A stretch of 11,133 bases of DNA, taken from positions 2,828-13,960 of the forward strand of contig CAJUBP010000066.1 in the NCBI GenBank assembly GCA_910584585.1, written 5' to 3'. The notes below the pieces were generated by a model. The model was not told the origin of the DNA. It saw only the letters and a list, made by a program, of their open reading frames with translations, and did no database searches. Position 1 is the first letter of the stretch, and every line of letters begins with the position of its first letter. This DNA is from an uncultured Lachnospiraceae bacterium (GTDB taxonomy: Bacteria; Bacillota; Clostridia; Lachnospirales; Lachnospiraceae). The translations under genes and the position numbers were made by a program. Positions 1 through 5,763 of this stretch are shown in pieces.

Positions 1-120
1 ATGATACAGGGACAATCATGGAAAAAGATTTTGCCGGAAATCAGGAGAGGATAAGGGATGAGAGAATGATACAGGGACAATCATGGAAAAAGATTTTGCC
101 GGAAATCAGGAGAGGATAAG
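1..120. repeat. 65-bp-period tandem duplication upstream of smpB
   Basis: Positions 1-55 and 66-120 are identical over 55 bp, separated by a 10-base linker (56-65), giving a period of 65 bp. Each copy holds a purine-rich ribosome binding site (AGGAGAGG). The second copy lies just upstream of the smpB start at 124 and supplies its Shine-Dalgarno sequence. The period is not a multiple of three, so any gene reading in from the left changes frame between copies. Confidence 0.9.
3..119 (+). CDS. Possible 3' end of an upstream gene (partial)
   Basis: The frame starting at base 3 is open from the window edge to a TAA at 117-119. A second frame starting at base 1 is open to a TAA at 52-54. Because of the 65-bp duplication, both frames end in the same 16 residues (IQGQSWKKILPEIRRG). 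One of them may be the tail of an upstream gene. In many Firmicutes the gene before smpB is rnr (RNase R), but nothing in these few codons identifies it. This may also be untranslated leader sequence. Confidence 0.25.
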   Translation, partial: DTGTIMEKDFAGNQERIRDERMIQGQSWKKILPEIRRG

Positions 121-123
121 CAG

Positions 124-591
124 ATGGGAAAAGAAAGTAAGAAATTAATTGCCAATAACAAAAAGGCGTTTCATGACTATTTTATTGAGGATAAATACGA
201 AGCGGGAATCAGCTTGGCGGGGACGGAGGTAAAGTCTCTGCGAATGGGAAAATGTTCTGTAAAGGAATCCTTTATCCGCATTGAGAACGGAGAAGTGATT
301 ATCTACGGAATGCATATCAGCCCCTACGAAAAAGGGAATATTTTTAACAAAGATCCCCTCCGTCCCCGGAAACTGCTGATGCATAAATATGAAATCAATA
401 AAATTGCCGGGAAAATGGCGGAGAAAGGCTACACAGTGGTGCCGCTGCAGGTGTATTTCAAGGGAAGCCTGGTAAAAGTGGAAATCGCCCTGGCCCGGGG
501 CAAGAAGCTCTACGACAAACGCCAGGACATCGCCAAGAAAGATATGCGCCGGGAGTCAGAACGCGAGTTTAAGGTGAAGAATTTGTATTAG
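124..591 (+). CDS. smpB: SsrA-binding protein SmpB
   Basis: This is the 155-residue protein partner of tmRNA. SmpB binds the tRNA-like domain of tmRNA, takes the place of an anticodon stem in the ribosomal A site, and so lets tmRNA rescue stalled ribosomes and tag unfinished proteins for proteolysis. Family marks are visible: the N-terminal IANNKKAFHDYFIEDKYEAGI segment, GTEVKSLR, the central GMHISPYEKGN, and the basic tail GKKLYDKRQDIAKKD..RESEREF, which is disordered in solution and folds into the mRNA channel. Length is normal for the family. The start is supported by AGGAGAGG about 8 bases upstream. Its RNA partner, ssrA, is in this window at 4264-4607 on the other strand. Confidence 0.98.
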   Translation: MGKESKKLIANNKKAFHDYFIEDKYEAGISLAGTEVKSLRMGKCSVKESFIRIENGEVIIYGMHISPYEKGNIFNKDPLRPRKLLMHKYEINKIAGKMAEKGYTVVPLQVYFKGSLVKVEIALARGKKLYDKRQDIAKKDMRRESEREFKVKNLY

Positions 592-636
592 GGCATGTGT
601 GAATCCCGGGCTCTTTCGGACATAGGAGAGAAAGAA

Positions 637-714
637 ATGTCTGATTTTAAAATATGTGATAATTTACAGCAGAAATCAGTTAAAAATCAGGCCCATCGTG
701 ACGAAATAGAATAG
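637..714 (+). CDS. Possible 25-residue small protein
   Basis: An ATG at 637 follows a good ribosome binding site (TAGGAGAG, about 623-630) by about 7 bases and opens a 25-codon frame (MSDFKICDNLQQ...RDEIE) ending at TAG 712-714. It sits in the gap between smpB and the acidic coiled-coil gene. No family is recognised. The ribosome binding site is the only real support. It could be a small protein, a leader peptide or chance. Confidence 0.3.
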   Translation: MSDFKICDNLQQKSVKNQAHRDEIE

Positions 715-760
715 TAGAAATTGGTAAATCCGTCATTGTTAGAAGGGGCAGGTGACTTTC

Positions 761-1534
761 ATGAATATGTTTACAGTCAGCACAGGATTACATACTGCCG
801 GAAATTATAAAACCAAAAGCGTCTTTGCGGGAAATCTGCCGGGACTGCATAACAGTATGTTAAAAAGCGCGCAGGAAAAGATGGAACGCCAGCAAAAGGC
901 CGGCAATGAGATTGCGTTCTGGGAGAAGCAGAAAGAGAATCTGAAGCAGAAGGAATGCAGCACCTTAGAAGAAATAGCCGAGAAGCTGGAAATGTTTCAC
1001 AATTATGAAGATGAGATTGCGGCAGTAAAGACCGCCTATAATAATGAGCAGATGTCTCATATTTTAGATGAAGCCCAGGAACAGGGCGAGAAGAACGCCG
1101 AGGCAGCCAAGAAGCTGGAGCCCAAGACGCCGGAAGAAAGACGGAAAGAGGCGGCGGAAGAAGCTATGGGCACAGAAGAAGACGACAGCATTCTGGACGA
1201 AATGATGGACGATGTGACAGAGACGCTGGAAGAAGTTCAGGAGGAACTGCAGGAGACCCAGGAGCAGATGCTGGATGAAATGAAAGAGGAATTGACCGAG
1301 GGCCTGGCAGAGGAAATGCCGGACGGCTCGGCCGAAAGCATGTCAGAGCAGCTTGCCATGCAGAAAGAGAGCATAGAGGAAAAAGCAGGAGCAGCGGTGG
1401 AAACTATGTCGGAGCAGCCTGCCATGCAGAAAGAGAATTTGGAAGAGAAAGCGCAAGAGCTGCAGCGCCTGCGCAGTTTGTCCAAAAGAGAACATGCGGC
1501 CCGGATGTATCAGAGATTTGATATGAAAATTTGA
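761..1534 (+). CDS. Acidic coiled-coil protein of unknown function
   Basis: I do not recognise a named family. The product is about 257 residues with no signal peptide or membrane segment. The first 35 residues are Gly/Asn/Thr-rich. The rest is dominated by Glu, Lys, Gln, Ala and Met in heptad-like order, implying long helices or a coiled coil. The middle (EEDDSILDEMMDDVTETLEEVQEELQETQEQMLDEM region) is very acidic. Near the C-terminus is a tandem 22-residue repeat, ESMSEQLAMQKESIEEKA followed by ETMSEQPAMQKENLEEKA, matching a 66-bp DNA repeat at 1334-1399 and 1400-1465. The end (SLSKREHAARMYQRFDMKI) is basic. I prefer ATG 761, five bases after AGGTGA. A GTG at 752 is in frame but poorly spaced. 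The next gene follows closely on the same strand. Confidence 0.8.
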   Translation: MNMFTVSTGLHTAGNYKTKSVFAGNLPGLHNSMLKSAQEKMERQQKAGNEIAFWEKQKENLKQKECSTLEEIAEKLEMFHNYEDEIAAVKTAYNNEQMSHILDEAQEQGEKNAEAAKKLEPKTPEERRKEAAEEAMGTEEDDSILDEMMDDVTETLEEVQEELQETQEQMLDEMKEELTEGLAEEMPDGSAESMSEQLAMQKESIEEKAGAAVETMSEQPAMQKENLEEKAQELQRLRSLSKREHAARMYQRFDMKI

Positions 1535-1574
1535 GCGGCTGCAAGTAACTTTCATGATGGGGAAAAGATATGTT

Positions 1575-2294
1575 ATGAAGAAAGTATTAGATTTTGTGAT
1601 TGTAATTATTTCGCTGGCAGCAGCAGTATTTGTGTTTGCCGGATTTAATATGGAGGGAATTCTGCTGAAAATGAATCCCCAGGAAGACATCGGCGCCCGG
1701 GAAATTGAGGACAATCCGGGCACCGTTTATACGGGATATCCTGCCGGAGAAGGCATTGTGGAGGTTCAGAGCCAGTCAGACTGGGAAGAAACGCTGAACG
1801 ACGTGGATTACGTTAAGATCATTCCGAAATCCATACAGAGAACAAATGTGTATAGCCTGGCAGACTGGGCAGATCCTTTCCGCAGGCGGCGCAACGGCGC
1901 AGTGGGGAGGCAGAAGCCCACGGTGAGGCAGTCGCCGGTGGATGTTTTCCTGGATTATGTTCCTTACTATATCCTGGAGTTGGAGGACGGAAGCAAAATC
2001 CTGGCTCAGTTCAGCCAGAATACGGCAAAAGCGCTTAAAAAAGGGGACGCAGGCGCAATCCCCATAGGAAGAAAGCATGGGTTTTCCCAAAGCGCTAAGA
2101 GCGCGCTGGCTCCTGTTTGTGAAGAGAATCAGGTTTCCGCTGAGCATATCTGGTATGCCATTGACAATGAATGGCAGAAAAACCATTCTTTCGGAATTCT
2201 GATTGGCAAAGCGGCAGTTGCGGTGGTGTTCTTCTTTGTGCTGGCGGTGATTCTGGAATTGCTGGCGGATAAGATTTTTGGAAAGCGGGAGTAA
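1575..2294 (+). CDS. Membrane protein of unknown function with two end-placed transmembrane segments
   Basis: About 239 residues from ATG 1575. A hydrophobic segment near the N-terminus (FVIVIISLAAAVFVFAGF) and one near the C-terminus (AAVAVVFFFVLAVILELLA) flank a soluble middle of about 170 residues, followed by a basic tail (DKIFGKRE). This layout predicts a protein anchored at both ends with an extracytoplasmic central domain. That domain includes EVQSQSDWEETLNDVDYVKIIPKSIQRTNVYSLADW and a YILELEDGSKILAQFS stretch that reads like small beta-rich modules. No family is recognised. In-frame ATGs also occur at 1554 and 1557. I favour 1575 because GGGGA lies about 11 bases upstream, while 1554 has no ribosome binding site. 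The gene begins 40 bases after the acidic coiled-coil gene, and the two are probably co-transcribed. Confidence 0.75.
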   Translation: MKKVLDFVIVIISLAAAVFVFAGFNMEGILLKMNPQEDIGAREIEDNPGTVYTGYPAGEGIVEVQSQSDWEETLNDVDYVKIIPKSIQRTNVYSLADWADPFRRRRNGAVGRQKPTVRQSPVDVFLDYVPYYILELEDGSKILAQFSQNTAKALKKGDAGAIPIGRKHGFSQSAKSALAPVCEENQVSAEHIWYAIDNEWQKNHSFGILIGKAAVAVVFFFVLAVILELLADKIFGKRE

Positions 2295-2335
2295 CAGTTA
2301 TATGTTTTTACTTCGTTTTTCGTTGCTTTTCTTGG

Positions 2336-2391
2336 CGAAATGATTTGCCATTTATCCTAAAAGGCTGGGAGTCAGTTGGCAAATCATTTCG
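2336..2391. terminator. Long inverted repeat between convergent genes, overlapping the padR stop
   Basis: Positions 2336-2350 and 2377-2391 are perfect 15-bp inverted repeats (arm CGAAATGATTTGCCA) around a 26-base loop. The right arm contains the stop codon of padR (TGA at 2386-2384, minus strand). It lies between the plus-strand membrane-protein gene and the minus-strand padR gene, where a shared terminator is expected. Neither side has a clear T tract, so termination is inferred from position and stem strength. Confidence 0.5.
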
Positions 2392-2713
2392 GTTCACGGG
2401 TGCAGCCATCCAGATACGGCGCGCCGTCCTCTGTCATCCGCTTTAGCCGTTGGAATTCTTTTTGCAGCAGTTTCCGGCCTGCGTCCGCAATGATATAAGA
2501 TTTCCGGCGTCCATGTTCTCCTGTCCTGAGAATGATTCTTTTTTCCTCGAAGCGGGAGAGCATAGCGTAGAGCGTTCCCGGGCCGACTTGCACCCGCCCA
2601 CCGGAAAGTGCCTTCACTTTATCCATAATGTCCACGCCGCAGCATTCCTGGGTCAGTGCCAAAAGGATATAATACATTGGTTCTGTCAAAGTCTGTAATT
2701 GTTCCCGCGCCAT
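2384..2713 (-). CDS. PadR-family transcriptional repressor
   Basis: This 109-residue protein has the compact PadR winged-helix fold: TEPMYYILLALTQECCGVDIMDKV (first helices), GGRVQVGPGTLYAMLSRFEEKRII (recognition helix with the family GTLY motif), the wing RTGEHGRRKSYIIADAGRK, and a C-terminal dimerisation helix LLQKEFQRLKRMTED. PadR proteins bind palindromic operators as dimers and usually repress nearby membrane-protein or efflux genes, often responding to small molecules or envelope stress. The start at 2713 follows AGGAGC by 7 bases. It lies 38 bp downstream of the DUF2812 gene, apparently in the same transcript. The perfect palindromes in the promoter of that transcript are its likely operators, giving autoregulation. 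The gene being second in the unit is an inferred sign of negative feedback. Confidence 0.93.
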   Translation of the reverse strand: MAREQLQTLTEPMYYILLALTQECCGVDIMDKVKALSGGRVQVGPGTLYAMLSRFEEKRIILRTGEHGRRKSYIIADAGRKLLQKEFQRLKRMTEDGAPYLDGCTREPK

Positions 2714-2751
2714 GCCCGCTCCTTTCTGTCATTCCCTTGAGTCAACATGTT

Positions 2752-4098
2752 CTATTTGCTCTTTTCAAGCTTTTCCCGCAGGATTAACGTCTGTTGTTCA
2801 GAAAGCCGTTCACCTGTTGTAATCACCCACACTGCGTTTTCATATTTCACGTAATAGCAGCAGGAGGCCCAAAAGCCGGCATAAACCGCATCCCACTGTG
2901 CCGTGCAGTCTTCCATTTTCCGGCCTTTTGTCTCAATGTTCCAGGTTTTATCAATGATCCATGGATAAGAGCTTCGGTAAATCTCATACCTCAGGCCGTT
3001 CGTTTCTTCCAGCATCTGTGTTTCAGCCTGCTGTGTGTCCTGTGGCTCCGTTTCTTCTGCCGGCAGTTTCAGTAGCTCCCCATCAGAAACCCCATCCTCC
3101 GGCGTGTATTCTATCTGCGCGCAAAACATTTCCCCAAACAGGCTCTTTTGGGAAAAACATTCTTTTACGTGTTCTGTTCCCTGTATTTCTTTATAATCCT
3201 TCTGTATAAGCGGAGGATTTTCCAGTTCCGGGCGCCGGCCGTCAGAGATTTTGCCAAAGAACACTGTGGCTGTAAGTCCCAGCACCATAACAAGGGAGAT
3301 TCCCAGCGCTGCAAACTGCATGATCCATGCCGTCTCTTTGTCTGGCCGCAGATAGGAAGCCAATGCGTCTGCGCCGACGCATAGGATTGCAAACACGAGA
3401 AACCATAACGCGATTCCGTCATATCCTGCCTGGAGGGTAAGCAGAAAAAGAATTCCCATGCAAAGACCTTCCCGCAGGCTCACCAGGATATGCTTTTGCG
3501 TTCCAGCCCTGTCATAGGTGATTGTTAGGCCGTAAGCCAGCTTTTTCTCCTGTCGGCGGCGCCATTGCAGCAGCCAGGCGCCATCCGCGGCGCACCAGAG
3601 CAGGCGGATTACTGCAATGCAGATGATGAACAGAATCATATTGTTATAAAGAGACATCGCTGATACCGGCCACAAAATATACTGGCATAAACATAGGCCT
3701 GCAATCAATGCGTAGCTCAAGCTTTTTTGCAGCCACTGTTTTCTTTCCGCCATCCAGACATTTTGGAATTTTTCTTCCGCCGTTACAATGGGAACAGCCG
3801 TTTTATCGCGCTTGCGGAAAATGCAGAAACGTTTTTGTCCGTCCACAAATTCCCAGCCTGCCGCTTCGCAAAAGTCGGCGTATTCTTCGTCCGCTGCAGG
3901 CCGGTAATTATTTTCTGAACCTTCAGGAAACGTCTGCACGTCATAAACGACGTCTTTTTTGTCTCCCCGTTCAAAGACAAGACCCATCTTCCACTCTTTG
4001 AAATGCCATCCCTTGCTGGACTGCCTGCGTAAAAATGCGGCGAAGGCGTCGCATTCCCGATAGCTGAATTTCCGGTAAATTCTTTTCCGAGTCCTCAT
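2752..4098 (-). CDS. DUF2812 domain membrane protein
   Basis: A 448-residue protein. Residues 1 to about 100 form a cytoplasmic DUF2812-like domain (KFSYRECDAFAAFLRRQSSKGWHFKEWKMG, then VYDVQTFPEG and YADFCEAAGWEFVDGQKRFCIFRK). Four or five hydrophobic segments follow at about 125-147, 150-172, 208-226, 228-248 and 258-282. A 165-residue C-terminal region is probably extracytoplasmic. Genes of this family are commonly paired with PadR regulators in Clostridia; the biochemical role is unknown. The start is ATG 4098, which follows GGGAGGG by about 8 bases. The frame stays open upstream to 4263, but that stretch carries the promoter, the operators and the ssrA terminator, so it is not coding. 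Likely repressed by the PadR encoded just downstream. Confidence 0.88.
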   Translation of the reverse strand: MRTRKRIYRKFSYRECDAFAAFLRRQSSKGWHFKEWKMGLVFERGDKKDVVYDVQTFPEGSENNYRPAADEEYADFCEAAGWEFVDGQKRFCIFRKRDKTAVPIVTAEEKFQNVWMAERKQWLQKSLSYALIAGLCLCQYILWPVSAMSLYNNMILFIICIAVIRLLWCAADGAWLLQWRRRQEKKLAYGLTITYDRAGTQKHILVSLREGLCMGILFLLTLQAGYDGIALWFLVFAILCVGADALASYLRPDKETAWIMQFAALGISLVMVLGLTATVFFGKISDGRRPELENPPLIQKDYKEIQGTEHVKECFSQKSLFGEMFCAQIEYTPEDGVSDGELLKLPAEETEPQDTQQAETQMLEETNGLRYEIYRSSYPWIIDKTWNIETKGRKMEDCTAQWDAVYAGFWASCCYYVKYENAVWVITTGERLSEQQTLILREKLEKSK

Positions 4099-4127
4099 GA
4101 TGAAACCCTCCCTTCTCATGCAGATGA

Positions 4128-4146
4128 AATATCGAGTATCGATATT
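4128..4146. promoter_or_regulatory. Downstream palindromic operator, probable PadR site
   Basis: AATATCGAGTATCGATATT is a perfect palindrome with 8-bp arms around the triplet GTA. It is the exact reverse complement of the site at 4165-4183, 37 bp away centre to centre. On the minus strand it lies just downstream of the likely transcription start and upstream of the DUF2812 ribosome binding site. Assignment to PadR is inferred from the paired palindromes and the linked padR gene. Confidence 0.75.
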
Positions 4147-4159
4147 TTGTTTTGGTTCC

Positions 4160-4188
4160 AGTATAATATCGATACTCGATATTGTCAA
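4160..4188 (-). promoter_or_regulatory. Consensus promoter of the DUF2812-padR unit
   Basis: On the minus strand, TTGACA (4188-4183) and TATACT (4165-4160) are separated by exactly 17 bases. This is a near-perfect housekeeping sigma-factor promoter. The spacer is almost entirely the palindromic operator, so repressor and RNA polymerase cannot easily bind together. The start of transcription should be near 4153. Confidence 0.85.
4165..4183. promoter_or_regulatory. Palindromic operator filling the promoter spacer, probable PadR site
   Basis: AATATCGATACTCGATATT is a perfect palindrome (8-bp arms, spacer TAC). It spans the whole region between the -10 and -35 boxes and overlaps one base of each. 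It pairs with the inverted copy at 4128-4146. The arrangement strongly suggests steric repression, with PadR as the inferred binder. Confidence 0.8.
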
Positions 4189-4202
4189 GATTTTTCTCAG
4201 AT

Positions 4203-4257
4203 AAAAAATACCGTAATAGTGAATCTCATTTTCAAATCCACAATCACGGTATTTTTT
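4203..4257 (-). terminator. Terminator of ssrA
   Basis: A 12-bp perfect inverted repeat (AAAAAATACCGT against ACGGTATTTTTT) extends inward to about 24 pairs if wobble pairs and one mismatch are allowed. It starts 6 bases past the tmRNA 3' end and closes with a run of six T on the minus strand. The symmetric A and T runs mean it could act in both directions. It also insulates the DUF2812 promoter from ssrA transcription. Confidence 0.85.
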
Positions 4258-4263
4258 CAACAA

Positions 4264-4607
4264 TGGAGCTGAGGGGAATCGAACCCCTGTCCGAAAGTCA
4301 ATTCACTATGGCGTCTCCCATTACAGTCATTCCTTTGTCATTCCCTCTGCCGGGCGCCGAATGACAGGCTTCCGGTTTCAGTAGCTTCATCATACGCCCA
4401 TGCCCGCAAAGCTTTGGGCATGTCGTTTCCCACATCGTCGAAGCCGGTTACTTAAACTGTAGGTGATCTAAGGCCGACTGCTGCAACTAGGCAGCGATTG
4501 CTAAATTATCTTCAGCGTTTATATTTATTGTTCCCGTTGTTGAGGCGGTCAGGATCCGCCAATGGCTTCCATAGCTGCACAACCCCCGTCGAAACCAGTA
4601 CAACCCC
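4264..4607 (-). ncRNA. ssrA: Transfer-messenger RNA (tmRNA)
   Basis: About 344 nt, transcribed leftwards. The 3' end carries the conserved GGACAGGGGTTCGATTCCCCT T arm, then CAGCTCC and a discriminator A at 4264. The 5' end begins GGGGTTG at 4607, which pairs with CAGCTCC as a seven-base-pair acceptor stem including two wobble pairs. It is followed by the conserved TGGTTTCGACGGGGG. The genome continues TTG after the discriminator, so CCA is not encoded and must be added. The tag frame encodes AEDNLAIAA then TAG. Alanine-charged tmRNA with SmpB enters stalled ribosomes, switches translation to this frame and releases the product for proteolysis. Start and end are set by the acceptor-stem pairing, so they should be close to exact. 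Confidence 0.97.
4487..4516 (-). other. tmRNA proteolysis-tag reading frame
   Basis: On the minus strand the codons GCT GAA GAT AAT TTA GCA ATC GCT GCC TAG give the tag AEDNLAIAA. It is close to the clostridial AEDNFALAA type and ends in the Ala-Ala recognised by ClpXP-like proteases. GCT at 4516 is the likely resume codon. The AAC just before it is the alternative, which would add an Asn. Confidence 0.85.
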
Positions 4608-4636
4608 TGGTTCGCTGATGTCGTTAGCTTTTATTT

Positions 4637-4665
4637 ATTATAAGTTCACCTATCTCTTTTGTCAA
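4637..4665 (-). promoter_or_regulatory. Consensus promoter of ssrA
   Basis: On the minus strand TTGACA (4665-4660) and TATAAT (4642-4637) match the consensus perfectly with a 17-base spacer. Transcription should start near 4630, leaving a leader of about 23 nt that RNase P would remove to give the mature 5' end at 4607. A strong constitutive promoter fits an abundant RNA. Confidence 0.9.
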
Positions 4666-4695
4666 GATAGTATTTTTTATCTGGTTAGCAAATGA

Positions 4696-4724
4696 TTTAC
4701 AATGTGTATTGATTGTGATACAAT
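4696..4724 (+). promoter_or_regulatory. Probable promoter of the RelB-like gene
   Basis: TTTACA (4696-4701) and TACAAT (4719-4724) are 17 bases apart, each one base from consensus. It points right, away from the ssrA promoter. Transcription would start around 4731, about 11 bases before the ATG, so the leader is very short and the ribosome binding site is weak. Confidence 0.6.
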
Positions 4725-4741
4725 ATCAAAAAGTGATGAAT

Positions 4742-4879
4742 ATGGCGCAGACAATGGTAAATTTCAGAATTGATGAGGATGTAAAGCGCAAAATGGAATC
4801 AGCTTGCAAAGAGATGGGATTATCGCTTAGCACAGCATTCAATATTTTTGCCATCAAAGTTTGGAATGAAAAAGGATGA
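4742..4879 (+). CDS. RelB/DinJ-like antitoxin N-terminal domain, short form
   Basis: A 45-residue protein, MAQTMVNFRIDEDVKRKM...KVWNEKG. The segment MVNFRIDEDVKRKMESACKEMGLSLSTAFNIFAIKV matches the ribbon-helix-helix DNA-binding domain of RelB/DinJ antitoxins: a beta strand with RIDED, then helices around MGLSLSTAF. In full-length members (usually 80-90 residues) the chain continues with an arginine-rich IPF-type segment that wraps the toxin. Here the TGA at 4877-4879 ends it directly after the second helix. The stop overlaps ATG 4876 of the downstream frame and comes just before its preferred start at 4885, so the two are probably translationally coupled. No RelE/YafQ toxin follows. It may be a decayed antitoxin or a small stand-alone regulator. 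No frameshift that would restore the missing segment is visible. Confidence 0.72.
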   Translation: MAQTMVNFRIDEDVKRKMESACKEMGLSLSTAFNIFAIKVWNEKG

Positions 4880-4884
4880 TTCTG

Positions 4885-5565
4885 ATGGAAGAGAACAAAG
4901 TAATAGTGGAGGGATTTACTTTTACAGACCCGGAACTGGCCCGCAAGGCAATGCGCGAGGCGGAAAGCATACAATATGTCAAGGGAAAACTGGATATGGA
5001 CAATCCCAGGATGGTTCAGGAAATGTACCGGAAGCTGACTGCGGAAAAAGTATTCGAAACCCCGGTAGGGCTTACATACTTGAAGCAGCTCAGAGATTAT
5101 CTGTCCAGTGTGCCGGAGTTCAAGAGAAAGGGTCAGGAATCTGGTTCTGCCCAAAGAAAGAAGCGGACGCAGAAAGCAGCGCCCGTTCAGAAAGAAAATT
5201 TTCCAAGCGTGCCCGGACAGGGAGGGGCGGCAGGAGAAGCGCCTCTTTCCGGAGCGGAGGATCTGGCGGAATGGTATGAAGAGAGTTTAGAACAGGAGAA
5301 GCAGAAACGTAGAGCCGCAGAGCTAAAACAACGCCGCGCGGAAGGAAAATTGAAAAGCAGCAGGGGACGGCTTTATTTCAGCATTGCAGGCAATGTTTTC
5401 CTGCTTCTGGTGGTGATTGGAATGATTGTGATTACGCTTCTGGACGACAGCCCGAATATTATCAATTACGAGAATAAAATCCTGAATCAATACGCAGAAT
5501 GGGAAGAGGAATTAAAAGAACGGGAGCAAATCATAAAAGAGAAAGAACAGCAATTAGGCTTATAG
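4885..5565 (+). CDS. Single-span membrane protein of unknown function
   Basis: A 226-residue protein without a recognised family name. Residues 8-76 form a helical domain (VEGFTFTDPELARKAMREAESIQYV, DMDNPRMVQEMYRKL, VFETPVGLTYLKQLRDYL). Residues 80-125 are a basic, low-complexity linker. Residues 128-160 are a charged helix (EWYEESLEQEKQKRRAAELKQRRAEGKLK). Residues 164-186 form one transmembrane segment (YFSIAGNVFLLLVVIGMIVITLL), and the tail (ENKILNQYAEWEEELKEREQIIKEKEQQL) is a predicted coiled coil. Positive charge before the membrane segment suggests a cytoplasmic N-terminus. ATG 4885 is chosen because AAAGGA lies 8 bases upstream; ATG 4876 is also in frame. It sits where a toxin gene would normally follow a RelB-type gene, but shows no RelE-like fold. 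Confidence 0.8.
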   Translation: MEENKVIVEGFTFTDPELARKAMREAESIQYVKGKLDMDNPRMVQEMYRKLTAEKVFETPVGLTYLKQLRDYLSSVPEFKRKGQESGSAQRKKRTQKAAPVQKENFPSVPGQGGAAGEAPLSGAEDLAEWYEESLEQEKQKRRAAELKQRRAEGKLKSSRGRLYFSIAGNVFLLLVVIGMIVITLLDDSPNIINYENKILNQYAEWEEELKEREQIIKEKEQQLGL

Positions 5566-5669
5566 AACCAGAGCGCGTACGGCAGCGGACGTTTTGCATC
5601 CGGATATGGAGAACACAGCCAGATTGCCAGGTCAGGCATCTTTGGAGAATCTTTCCCGTTAAAAAACAG

Positions 5670-5693
5670 AATCCGCGGAAACAGCGGATTTTT
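5670..5693 (+). terminator. Rho-independent terminator after the membrane-protein gene
   Basis: AATCCGC and GCGGATT form a 7-bp stem around a 7-base loop, followed by a T run (5689-5693). Upstream A residues could extend the stem. It separates the RelB-like/membrane-protein pair from the response regulator. Confidence 0.85.
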
Positions 5694-5763
5694 CACAAAT
5701 ATTCCATAAATGCATGATACCATAGGAATCAATATATAGATGAATCGGAGGGTGCAGACAGAA

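Noticed and set aside
1776..2186. 136-codon minus-strand frame within the two-segment membrane-protein gene
   Set aside because: Shadow of the plus-strand gene, with no ribosome binding site and no recognisable domain.
4099..4263. Upstream extension of the DUF2812 reading frame to an ATG at 4263
   Set aside because: This stretch contains the consensus promoter, both palindromic operators and the ssrA terminator. ATG 4098 has a proper ribosome binding site and matches the start of the family domain.
4264..4300. tmRNA 3' end as the attachment site of the mobile element
   Set aside because: ssrA is a classic integration target, but its 3' end faces left while the element begins 1.8 kb beyond its 5' side. 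No copy of the tmRNA 3' end is seen near 6440-6600.
4726..5154. 142-codon minus-strand frame across the RelB-like gene
   Set aside because: It is antisense to a recognisable ribbon-helix-helix protein and the membrane-protein gene, without a ribosome binding site or family features.
4848..5279. Alternative plus-strand frame of 143 codons over the membrane-protein gene
   Set aside because: Gly/Ser/Arg-rich out-of-frame reading. The frame at 4885-5565 has a ribosome binding site, coherent domains and a membrane segment.
5740..5763. Eight-residue N-terminal extension of the response regulator
   Set aside because: The receiver domain starts normally at ATG 5764, which has GGAGGG upstream; the extra residues have no family counterpart.
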